Shown here: in pieces, positions 18,934-24,952 of the stretch
Layout of the letters: the number at the start of each line of letters is the position of its first letter
Numbering within the stretch: position 1 is the stretch's first letter
From: a virus
Strand: one strand, 5' to 3'
Virus record (IMG/VR): IMGVR_UViG_3300028025_003760
Span: 1-41,967 of that record
Length of the DNA stretch: 41,967 bases
The notes under the pieces: generated by a model
What the model was told of the DNA's origin: nothing
What the model saw: the letters and a program-made list of their open reading frames with translations, nothing else
Databases searched by the model: none
Position numbers and translations under genes: made by a program

Positions 18934-20903
18934 TTAAATTAATTCTATCCACACTCTTCGCGGCTTCGACCGCGCTTGCTGGAACACAAGTTATCATTCC
19001 AAAGACTGATATCATTGAGGGACAGCCATCGCTTAAGAATTACATGGGAAACAAGGGGCACTTCGAAAAAAATGTTGGTTCCTTTGTTGCCTATGCTGAT
19101 GCCGCCGGAACAAGTCCTGTAGATGGAGCGGCTGGGTCACCGACCGTTACTTGCACAAGATCAACATCAGGACCTATTCGTGGAGATGGGTCTCTGCTAT
19201 TAACTAAGGACGCTGCAAACAGACAGGGTCAGGGATGCGCAGTTTCTTTTGCAATTGATAGCGCAGACCAGGCGAAAGTTCTTTCTGTCAAGATGAGAAC
19301 TAAAATTGGATCTGGAACTTTTGTTGCTGGAACCGGAACAACAGATTCAGATGTCACTGTTTGGATTTATGATGTTACCAATACGACAATCATTCAGCCA
19401 TCAAGTTATAAAATACTTACCAATTCTTCCACTTTCGATGAAGAGTTTCATGCTGAATTTCAAACAGCAAGTAACTCAACTTCTTATAAATTAATCTTTC
19501 ACGTTGGATCAACATCAGCCTCAGCTTACACGGTTAAGTTTGATGACATTGAGATCTCTACCAATAGACTTATTTATGGAGTGCCAACAAGCGGTAAGAT
19601 ATCCGGCGGGGCAATTACTTTCGGAGCTGTCACTACCCCACCAACCAAGCCCACAACTAGAGTCAGGGACGAAGTTTATTATGTTAGGTATGGTAAGTTC
19701 GCCAAAGTAACATACGTATGGGATGTAACTTCAAACTCGGGCGCGGCAGCGGGCTCGGGAAACTATCTTCTGTCTTTGCCTAACGGTCTCTCTGCTGACA
19801 CATCCATGACCGGCACCCCTAATGGCGGATCAACCGATACTCAAGCTAACCTACAAGCTGCGGTCGCGGCGGTGGGGTATTGGCGCAGTACCTCGGTCAG
19901 TGCCAATGCTACGATACGAAATGCAACGATGTATTCTGCAACCCAAGTCATGTTCTTCCTTCAACAAAATGGAACAACGACTAATTTCTTTTTTGGATCT
20001 GCGGGTTTAAATTTAACGGAGACTCAGACTTTCACTATAGACGTGTGGGTTCCTATTGCTGGATGGGATAGCTCAACCCTAATGTCCGATCAGGCTTCTA
20101 CCCGTATCGTTTCTTTTCACGGGGTCATGCTGTCGAATCAGGCGGTGACTGCCAACGTCACTGACATTCCTGTTACCTCGGAACGAGACACTCACGGCGC
20201 ATGGAGTGGATCTGTTTACACCGTGCCTGTAGCGGGTGATTACCAAATTTCAATCGCTTGTTTGAATGGGGGAGGGGCTTCAGTATCCGTTTACAAAAAC
20301 GCAAGTTTGTTCAGACGGATCACGGGTTGTGATAACTCCGCATGGAAGTCAGGGTCTCTCGTTATGTGGGGCCTTAAGACGGGAGACACTTTATCCCTTC
20401 GGTCAGACACTACCGTTACCTTTACAGGTGCAGCGAACGGACAAGTAGCCACATCAATAAGCGTCTTCAGACTGAGTGGTCCTAATCAAATATCCGCGAG
20501 TGAAACGGTGGCAGCGAGATACTATGTTACCTCGGCAGCATCGACCACTTCTTCAAATCCTTTTAACTTTGAAACAAAAGAATTTGATACGCACAATGCG
20601 GTGACAACGGGTGCGGGCGTCTGGAAGTTTACGGCCCCCGTCGGTGGGATATATCAAGTCACGGCTTCGGTTTATTGTGGCGCAGTCACGACGACCATTC
20701 GAGTTTATAAGAATGGATCACTCTACTCAGACTTCGCTAACATGATAAGCACTTCGGCCCCGGCTTCGGGTTCTGACCTAGTGAACTTAGTCGCAGGCGA
20801 TTATGTGGCGGTGTATCCAACGGCTACTTGTACCCCGACACTTTATGCGGGCACAGTTTCCCAAGGCAACCACATTTCAATTCATCGAATCGGAGCCCGT
20901 TAA
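18930..20903 (+). CDS. Fibre/receptor-binding protein with signal peptide and two C1q-like domains
   Basis: The protein has 657 residues. Residues 1-17 (MIKLILSTLFAASTALA) are a textbook Sec signal peptide with an ALA cleavage motif before GTQV. Residues about 40-210 form a beta-sandwich-like region (GHFEKNVGSFVAYADAAGT, IDSADQAKVLSVKMRTK, YTVKFDDIEIS) seen in phage tail fibres. Residues about 384-517 and 521-657 are two tandem C1q/TNF-like jelly rolls, each with a GxYQ(I/V)(S/T) strand, a VYKN(A/G)SL strand and a closing S(V/I)xR(L/I) strand. These domains usually bind ligands as trimers. Base composition changes toward more G and C in roughly the second two thirds. A secretion signal on a fibre is odd. 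Confidence 0.85.
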   Translation: MIKLILSTLFAASTALAGTQVIIPKTDIIEGQPSLKNYMGNKGHFEKNVGSFVAYADAAGTSPVDGAAGSPTVTCTRSTSGPIRGDGSLLLTKDAANRQGQGCAVSFAIDSADQAKVLSVKMRTKIGSGTFVAGTGTTDSDVTVWIYDVTNTTIIQPSSYKILTNSSTFDEEFHAEFQTASNSTSYKLIFHVGSTSASAYTVKFDDIEISTNRLIYGVPTSGKISGGAITFGAVTTPPTKPTTRVRDEVYYVRYGKFAKVTYVWDVTSNSGAAAGSGNYLLSLPNGLSADTSMTGTPNGGSTDTQANLQAAVAAVGYWRSTSVSANATIRNATMYSATQVMFFLQQNGTTTNFFFGSAGLNLTETQTFTIDVWVPIAGWDSSTLMSDQASTRIVSFHGVMLSNQAVTANVTDIPVTSERDTHGAWSGSVYTVPVAGDYQISIACLNGGGASVSVYKNASLFRRITGCDNSAWKSGSLVMWGLKTGDTLSLRSDTTVTFTGAANGQVATSISVFRLSGPNQISASETVAARYYVTSAASTTSSNPFNFETKEFDTHNAVTTGAGVWKFTAPVGGIYQVTASVYCGAVTTTIRVYKNGSLYSDFANMISTSAPASGSDLVNLVAGDYVAVYPTATCTPTLYAGTVSQGNHISIHRIGAR

Positions 20904-20924
20904 GTTTAAGTTCTGGATATCCGA

Positions 20925-20950
20925 TAAGTCCCTCATCACAGGGGGACTTA
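20925..20950 (+). promoter_or_regulatory. Hairpin covering the ribosome-binding site of the holin-like gene
   Basis: TAAGTCCC (20925-20932) and GGGACTTA (20943-20950) form a perfect eight-base-pair stem with a ten-base loop. The right arm contains most of the Shine-Dalgarno GGGGGA and ends at the base before the ATG at 20951, so folding would block initiation. This could delay lysis-gene translation; the effect is inferred. Confidence 0.5.
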
Positions 20951-21208
20951 ATGGATCAAATCGGTTTTCAAATCGCAGCTTTCATTCTTCAGTTCGCAAC
21001 AAACCATCCTTACATCTTAACGGTGTTAATGGTGATTGGTTCCTTAAGAGCAATCTTAAAACCATTGTTCGCTCTGGCTCAGGCTTACGTTAAGAGCACA
21101 GAGACAACTGCTGATGATGAAGCTCTTGATCGTGTTGAAAAATCTAAAGCTTACAAGGCGCTCTTGTTTGTTCTTGATTACTTAGCTTCTATCAAGTTGA
21201 TTAAGTAA
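20951..21208 (+). CDS. Small membrane protein, holin candidate
   Basis: The start at 20951 follows CAGGGGGACTTA and is favoured over longer in-frame starts inside the fibre gene. The product has 85 residues: MDQIGFQIAAFILQF, then ATNHPYILTVLMVIGSLRAIL, giving one long or two short hydrophobic helices within residues 5-42. A charged C-terminal half with TTADDEALDRVEKSKAYK and an amphipathic end follows. Size, membrane segment and location at the head of the lysis cassette suggest a holin, though no family signature proves it. Confidence 0.65.
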   Translation: MDQIGFQIAAFILQFATNHPYILTVLMVIGSLRAILKPLFALAQAYVKSTETTADDEALDRVEKSKAYKALLFVLDYLASIKLIK

Positions 21209-21426
21209 TGAACCAGCTTGTACTCCAAATTATCATGGCCTTGATCGAGGCCTTTAAAGAGTACCAGAAACAACAACGCCTGCTTGCTCAAACTCAAAAG
21301 AACGCTGAAGATATTAAGAGTATCGACGCAGCTTTTGAAGGGGATGGGGATGCAAAAACTCTTAATGATATTTTTATGCATAGGCTTAATCAGCGGGTGT
21401 CAAAGCCCGCCCCAAAAGCCGACTGA
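21208..21426 (+). CDS. Small lysis-cassette protein with nested lipoprotein gene
   Basis: The protein has 72 residues and its ATG overlaps the preceding stop (TAATG). The N-terminus LVLQIIMALIEAF is hydrophobic and followed by a charged helix EYQKQQRLLAQTQKNAEDIK and a short Pro/Lys-rich tail. It is reminiscent of short inner-membrane spanin components but is shorter than typical Rz. Its 3' part overlaps, in another frame, a lipoprotein gene starting at 21350, an arrangement like Rz/Rz1. Function is inferred from context only. Confidence 0.6.
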   Translation: MNQLVLQIIMALIEAFKEYQKQQRLLAQTQKNAEDIKSIDAAFEGDGDAKTLNDIFMHRLNQRVSKPAPKAD

Positions 21427-21553
21427 CTTTGATGGCAAATGGATCTCCAGTAAATCACTTGGAGATCTTGATCCTGTTTATATGTGCTTGCCAAAGCAAG
21501 ACGTTAAGACGTTGCTTCTTATTTTGAATTCTTGCAATCCGGATTCAGAATAA
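21350..21553 (+). CDS. Small lipoprotein, outer-membrane spanin candidate (nested start)
   Basis: The chosen start at 21350 follows GAAGGGGATGGGG. The frame stays open upstream to 21284, but this start puts the signal at the N-terminus. The 67-residue product begins MQKLLMIFLCIGLISGCQSPP: a basic residue, a hydrophobic core and a lipobox LISGC with Cys17 as the lipidation site. The mature part is 50 residues with Pro near the start, as in Rz1-type o-spanins. It begins inside the preceding gene in a different frame and ends right before the coiled-coil gene. O-spanin identity is inferred. Confidence 0.68.
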   Translation: MQKLLMIFLCIGLISGCQSPPQKPTDFDGKWISSKSLGDLDPVYMCLPKQDVKTLLLILNSCNPDSE

Positions 21554-22126
21554 GTGGAAAAGGTTTTTGATTTCTTTGTTGAGAAAGGCCCCATCATAGG
21601 CGGTCTTCTTGCCACATGCTTTTGTTTGGGGCTCATTGTCTGGGCTCTGGCTGAAAAACTTTTATCTTACGTGAGCAATCGAATTGATAAACTCTTTGCA
21701 CGCTTGGCTGAATACGAAGAGCAGCGAGACAAAGACACAGCTGTTAATAAAAAGATGTCCACCGAATCAATCCAAACTGTAAAAATAGAATCAAATCTTG
21801 TCAGAGTTAAAATGGAATCGCTAGGCAAAAATCTAGAAGAGTTCAAAGGACAGATTGCAAAACAGATGCTTGACCTTACGGCTCACGCGACTGATGCGCA
21901 GAACGCTTCCAGCAATGCGCTCAAGCAGATGAAGGAATCAATGGAGAAAGTTGGACGTGTTCTCGAAATGAAAGACAAGCTTGATCTAACCGCTGGAAAT
22001 TTAAAAGTTGTTGAGGTTAAGATTGACAGGCTTGATCAGCATCACCGTCACAATATGAGTCAGGTCGCTGAAGCTTTAGGGAAACACACGGTTGAAATTT
22101 CAAATATAAAAAAAGGAAAGACATGA
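21554..22126 (+). CDS. Membrane-anchored coiled-coil protein, i-spanin-like
   Basis: The protein has 190 residues. The GTG start at 21554 comes directly after the previous stop. Residues 12-34 (GPIIGGLLATCFCLGLIVWALAE area) form one transmembrane helix. The rest is a long charged helix with heptad-like Leu/Val/Met spacing (residues 45-185), consistent with a periplasmic coiled coil. One membrane anchor plus coiled coil next to a small lipoprotein and an endolysin suggests an inner-membrane spanin, but it is longer than most Rz proteins and a different virion or membrane role is possible. The last four bases overlap the endolysin start. Confidence 0.65.
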   Translation: MEKVFDFFVEKGPIIGGLLATCFCLGLIVWALAEKLLSYVSNRIDKLFARLAEYEEQRDKDTAVNKKMSTESIQTVKIESNLVRVKMESLGKNLEEFKGQIAKQMLDLTAHATDAQNASSNALKQMKESMEKVGRVLEMKDKLDLTAGNLKVVEVKIDRLDQHHRHNMSQVAEALGKHTVEISNIKKGKT

Positions 22127-22632
22127 ACTTCTTGGAAGCTGTTGATTTTATTATTGACCTCGAGGGCGGGGCAACGGTTGTTAACAATCCAGATGATCCA
22201 GGTGGATTAACTAAGTTTGGCATTTCAAAAAGATCTTATCCAAATCTTGACATAGTAAATCTGACTATCGACCAGGCTCGTGAAATTTATAAGAAAGATT
22301 TCTGGGATAAGGTCAGTGGAGATCTTCTGCCATCAGGTTTAAATCTTTTGGTTTTCGATGCGGCAATTAATCAAGGTGAAGATACTGCTAGTATGGCGCT
22401 CCAAAGGATCGTGCGTGCTAAGGCTGATGGAAACATTGGAACTGTAACTCTAGAAGCTTTGCAAGGAAGGTCAATAAGAGAATTGATTTTACTGTACTCT
22501 TTGGAGCGTCATCGCCTTTATACAAAAGCGAAGTGGGATAAGTTTGGAGCTGGATGGTCGAAGAGATTATTGATCGTTTCGTTAAAAGCTGGTGAGGCTG
22601 CAAACGGACCACGGGTTAACAGCCTCACCTAA
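22123..22632 (+). CDS. Endolysin, glycoside hydrolase 108 family
   Basis: The protein has 169 residues with the GH108 N-terminal pattern: DFIIDLEGG with Glu14 as the expected catalytic acid, then NNPDDPGGLTKFGISKRSYP, a YKKDFWDKVSGDLLPSGLN block and LLVFDAAINQG. The C-terminal part (about 90-165; GNIGTVTLEAL and RHRLYTKAKWDKFGAGWSKR) corresponds to the peptidoglycan-binding domain found with GH108. It cleaves peptidoglycan glycan strands at the end of infection. No signal peptide is present, so it needs a holin. It is the last gene of the rightward late block. Confidence 0.93.
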   Translation: MNFLEAVDFIIDLEGGATVVNNPDDPGGLTKFGISKRSYPNLDIVNLTIDQAREIYKKDFWDKVSGDLLPSGLNLLVFDAAINQGEDTASMALQRIVRAKADGNIGTVTLEALQGRSIRELILLYSLERHRLYTKAKWDKFGAGWSKRLLIVSLKAGEAANGPRVNSLT

Positions 22633-22706
22633 AACGGAACGGATAGTGAGAACCAAGAATGACTGCCTATGAAATCAATACGTGATTACCTATCGGCGCT
22701 TGAAAT

Positions 22707-22925
22707 TTAAAACTTAATACCAAGCTTTGGAATGTGGATGAGCGTGGGTTCTTTTTCTTTGCCTGCTTTTCTAATCGCATTGAGGGCACGAAGGGCATAG
22801 CCGTGAGCTGAGGTCCAAGGGTGACCTGACTCATTCATCTTCGCCATTGTCTCAAAGGTGGGATCGCAAATGACTTCAACTTTGTCGCCTGGAAGATCTG
22901 TGATTGTGATAGTTACTTTCGCCAT
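22707..22925 (-). CDS. Conserved-looking small protein, unknown function
   Basis: The protein has 72 residues and its ATG follows AGAGGTAAGC on the minus strand. The sequence MAKVTITITDLPGDKVEV..DPTFETMAK has beta strands followed by a helical part SAHGYALRALNAIRK and a strand THIHIP-like end (TLIHIPKLGIKF). I recognise a recurrent type of small phage protein but no function. It lies convergent to the endolysin at the 3' end of the leftward block, with an upstream ATAACTTATG box shared with the lipoprotein gene. Confidence 0.7.
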   Translation of the reverse strand: MAKVTITITDLPGDKVEVICDPTFETMAKMNESGHPWTSAHGYALRALNAIRKAGKEKEPTLIHIPKLGIKF

Positions 22926-22972
22926 GCTTACCTCTTGGCAAATACTACAAGAGGGATTTCTCTGATGGCAAC

Positions 22973-22999
22973 ATCTTATGACATAAGTTATGATATAAT
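22973..22999 (-). promoter_or_regulatory. Dyad operator-like site upstream of the 22925 gene
   Basis: The sequence CTTATGACATAAG is a 5-base inverted repeat with a 3-base centre, followed by a second ATAAGTTAT half-site and a TATAAT hexamer at 22994-22999 on the plus strand. The 11-base ACATAAGTTAT (22981-22991) recurs exactly at 23639-23649 upstream of the lipoprotein gene. This suggests a shared regulator or promoter element. Confidence 0.4.
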
Positions 23000-23000
23000 C

Positions 23001-23063
23001 CTGGTGTGGGCTGAGCCTGCCCGGTACAGCGAACGCTCGAAACGCCGCTTAGTTCCACACCAG
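23001..23063 (-). other. Branched inverted-repeat element overlapping a stop codon
   Basis: CTGGTGTGG (23001-23009) and CCACACCAG (23055-23063) are perfect complements. Between them AGCG/CGCT (23028-23031 with 23046-23049) forms an inner stem, and GGGC/GCCC (23008-23011 with 23019-23022) another, so a branched fold is possible if the outer stem is seven pairs. It contains the stop codon of the small gene 23049-23189. No U-tract follows on either strand, so it is not a standard terminator, and it is too short (63 bases) and lacks an anticodon arm for a tRNA. Confidence 0.5.
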
Positions 23064-23189
23064 CTTATCATTATTATTATCCAAAGCCTTTTCCAATTGT
23101 TCTCTTAACACTTCAGCCATGCCCCAAGCGCCGATGGCTTCGAACATCTGAATTGAGTAATTCATTTGCATCACATCTTGCATGGTCAT
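23049..23189 (-). CDS. Short ORF of 46 residues, unknown function
   Basis: The ATG at 23189 is preceded on the minus strand by AGGAGTGAGTT, the strong ribosome-binding motif shared by several genes of this phage. The product MTMQDVMQMNYSIQMFEAIG then WGMAEVLREQLEKALDNNND is Met/Gln-rich and helical. It lies directly downstream of the lipoprotein gene and probably shares its transcript. The stop codon lies inside an inverted-repeat element. No family is recognised. Confidence 0.62.
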   Translation of the reverse strand: MTMQDVMQMNYSIQMFEAIGAWGMAEVLREQLEKALDNNNDKLVWN

Positions 23190-23198
23190 AACTCACTC

Positions 23199-23609
23199 CT
23201 ATTTATAAGACGTACAGGTTTGGTTTGAGGTATTACATAAGCTTAAATTTGCACCGACATTTAGGTAAGTGTAGCCCTGGTTTGCGATAGATCCACACTG
23301 AGAGGCACCGCCTCCAGTCCAAGTGCAAGATCCAATGTTGGCAGTTCCTTGTGACTGAGATCCTGAGATCGTAAGATTGCACAAGCAAGAAGCGTTGGCA
23401 TATAGTTCGAACTCAACAACCTGAGTCCCGAACACGGCACCAGTTAATTCAAGAGTCTGACCTGATCCTGTTGACCAGGTGCTGAAAAGTTCTTTTGTTG
23501 ATTTGATTGATTCAGCTCCACCGGGCTGAGCACATCCTATTAAGAATGTGGACATCATGCACACAATGTAAGCCAAGCATATTAATTTGATATCATTCTT
23601 TGAAAACAT
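23199..23609 (-). CDS. Cysteine-rich lipoprotein, possible moron
   Basis: The start at 23609 follows CAGAGTGAGGTCCAA. The product has 136 residues. Residues 1-26 carry a basic N-region, a hydrophobic stretch LICLAYIVCMMSTFLIGC and the lipobox LIGC with Cys26. The mature part is Ser/Thr/Gly-rich with several Cys pairs (CLC, SCTW, QCGS, LCNTSNQTC), suggesting a disulfide-stabilised beta domain exposed in the periplasm or at the surface. It has its own extended -10 promoter. Phage lipoproteins in such positions are often superinfection-exclusion or host-surface modifiers, but that is inference. Confidence 0.78.
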   Translation of the reverse strand: MFSKNDIKLICLAYIVCMMSTFLIGCAQPGGAESIKSTKELFSTWSTGSGQTLELTGAVFGTQVVEFELYANASCLCNLTISGSQSQGTANIGSCTWTGGGASQCGSIANQGYTYLNVGANLSLCNTSNQTCTSYK

Positions 23610-23630
23610 TTGGACCTCACTCTGAGATCC

Positions 23631-23639
23631 AATATAGCA
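23631..23639 (-). promoter_or_regulatory. Extended -10 promoter of the lipoprotein gene
   Basis: On the minus strand the sequence TGCTATATT has the TGn extension and a TATATT -10 box (five of six), about 22 bases before the lipoprotein start. The upstream ATAACTTATGT box (23639-23649) abuts it. This gives the lipoprotein expression independent of the recombination operon. Confidence 0.45.
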
Positions 23640-23664
23640 CATAAGTTATAAGTTTAAAATTATA

Positions 23665-24540
23665 TCAGATGGGTAGATCAGATTGATCCACGTCTTCATT
23701 ATAAACGACTTCAGTTTCACGGTGTTCGTCTGGAGGCAACACCGCTGTCTCTTCTTTAGACTCTTTAGAAGTCACACCCTTGACGAGCTTACCAAGTCGA
23801 GACGGCTTCTTTGCTGAAACAGATAACGCATTTGTATCCACTTCACCTTGAGTTTCTTTACCTTCAAGATCATAGAAGTCATCATCAGCTTTGATGGTCA
23901 TCTCGATATCTGTTGATAATGGAAGGCGCTTTGATAATCTTCTGATGGCAGACTTTCTCCACATCTCAGCTTCGAATGCTCCAGCCCACGGTCCAGATCC
24001 TGCTGACCTTGAACTCTTTTTAATTGCATCCACCTGCTGACTCGTTAAGACTTCAATATAGACAGCTCCATCTTTCATCTTGGCAAGAGCATAAACACCT
24101 CTTAGTTTTCCACGGTCTTCAAAGATGTTAGGCTTGTGCTCAAGGTGTTCACCTTCACCGTCAATCCAATACTTGAAATCATCTTTCTCATAAACCAATT
24201 GGCTCGTGATACTTGCAAGCTCACCAGAGTTTCGTACTTGCTTTAAGATCCCTGCGACCATCGGCATGAACTGACAGATCTCTTGGCCTGCTTTGTTTTT
24301 AAATGTGACGATGGCAGATTCTTTACCATCAGGTAAGAGACCGGCTTGAGCTGACTTCATGCACGCAGCATAGAAGCTTTGACGATCAGCCCGACTGAGC
24401 GCTGGTGTTTGACCGATGGCTGTGAAGATCACTCTCATGAATCTTTCAGCAGGTATGTGTTTTGGAAGAGCCATCTTGAATTGGCTTTCCATTTTACTTA
24501 AGTTACTTTTAAGCTCATCGACTGGGGTAATGTTGGACAT
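23665..24540 (-). CDS. recT: RecT family single-strand annealing protein
   Basis: The protein has 291 residues. The core matches RecT/Redbeta-superfamily annealing proteins of the RecT branch: ERFMRVIFTAIGQTPAL, FYAACMKSAQAGLLPDGKE, ICQFMPMVAGILKQVRNSGEL, then VYEKDDFKYW, YALAKMKDGAVYIEVL and the AMWRKSAIRRL-like segment (EAEMWRKSAIRRLSKRLP). The C-terminal 70 residues are charged and variable, as usual. It binds single-stranded DNA and anneals complementary strands, working with the nuclease at 25653-26600. The start has AGGAGTGAGACC upstream. Confidence 0.95.
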   Translation of the reverse strand: MSNITPVDELKSNLSKMESQFKMALPKHIPAERFMRVIFTAIGQTPALSRADRQSFYAACMKSAQAGLLPDGKESAIVTFKNKAGQEICQFMPMVAGILKQVRNSGELASITSQLVYEKDDFKYWIDGEGEHLEHKPNIFEDRGKLRGVYALAKMKDGAVYIEVLTSQQVDAIKKSSRSAGSGPWAGAFEAEMWRKSAIRRLSKRLPLSTDIEMTIKADDDFYDLEGKETQGEVDTNALSVSAKKPSRLGKLVKGVTSKESKEETAVLPPDEHRETEVVYNEDVDQSDLPI

Positions 24541-24553
24541 GGTCTCACTCCTA

Positions 24554-24649
24554 TTAAGTTCGCAGATCGTGGACCGGAATTTTTACCCGACCCTGATTTA
24601 AGATTTTGCAACGGCTTGCCTGTACATCTCCACGATCTAGAACAATTAC
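24554..24649 (-). CDS. Probable -1 frameshift extension of the Lys-rich leader ORF
   Basis: This open frame has no start codon of its own but encodes protein-like sequence (VIVLDRGDVQASRCKILNQG, then RVKIPVHDLRT) and stops at 24554-24556, immediately before the recT ribosome-binding site. It begins where the preceding ORF (24646-24717) reads G AAA AAG TAA. A -1 slip on AAAAAG joins the two into one 54-residue product. A ten-base-pair inverted repeat starts ten bases after the slip site. A homopolymer sequencing error is the main alternative. Confidence 0.5.
   Translation of the reverse strand, partial: VIVLDRGDVQASRCKILNQGRVKIPVHDLRT
24564..24638 (-). repeat. Ten-base inverted repeat in the recT leader
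   Basis: AGATCGTGGA (24564-24573) and TCCACGATCT (24629-24638) are perfect complements around 55 bases. Inside on the minus strand, GCAA/TTGC and a TCGGG/TCCGG hairpin with a seven-base loop can also form. The element is 75 bases long and looks superficially like a tRNA, but no anticodon arm can be drawn. It lies within the frameshift extension and just upstream of recT. Confidence 0.5.
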
Positions 24650-24717
24650 TTTTTCTTATCAGACTTTTTAGCTGGTTTCTTTGCTGCTGCTTTTTTGCTT
24701 GCTGCTTTCTTAGCCAT
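24646..24717 (-). CDS. Lys/Ala-rich 23-residue peptide (zero-frame product)
   Basis: The ATG at 24717 follows AGGGGGCAAC. The peptide MAKKAASKKAAAKKPAKKSD ends KKK and resembles a histone-H1-like nucleic-acid-binding tail. The gene sits between the 59-residue ORF and recT. Its last codons AAG AAA AAG TAA form a slip-prone run, and a longer product may be made by -1 frameshifting into the open frame that ends at 24554. DNA or RNA binding is inferred from composition only. Confidence 0.6.
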   Translation of the reverse strand: MAKKAASKKAAAKKPAKKSDKKK

Positions 24718-24731
24718 GTTGCCCCCTATTG

Positions 24732-24911
24732 TTACTGTGGATTATCCATCAGTCTATTATGAACTATCACTTTATGGTTGACACGTCCACTTAGAAAGTC
24801 AGCTTTGTTGTATTCATCCCACTCGGTTCCACAAGGGCAATGCTCCACCTCGATATGCTCAATGATATCTTCAACTGGTACAACGTGGATGTCTTCTTTC
24901 TCTTTGGCCAT
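24732..24911 (-). CDS. Small Cys/His-containing protein in recombination operon
   Basis: The protein has 59 residues and begins MAKEKEDIHVVPVEDIIEHI, followed by EHCPCGTEWD and VNHKVIVHNRLMDN. The order, a PVxDxxxH segment, a CxC pair and a C-terminal VxH...D region, is like small phage proteins encoded near recombination or replication genes; I do not know their function. The Cys and His residues could bind a metal. AGG upstream of the ATG is a modest ribosome-binding site. Confidence 0.7.
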   Translation of the reverse strand: MAKEKEDIHVVPVEDIIEHIEVEHCPCGTEWDEYNKADFLSGRVNHKVIVHNRLMDNPQ

Positions 24912-24952
24912 TACCTATGATTCTGACAACTGTTCTCAAGACTGTCATCCTC

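Noticed and set aside
23001-23063. tRNA or intrinsic terminator
   Set aside because: Only 63 bases, no anticodon arm, and no T-run after the stem on either strand.
24564-24638. tRNA gene in the recT leader
   Set aside because: Length and outer stem fit, but no anticodon arm can be drawn, so I list it only as an inverted repeat.
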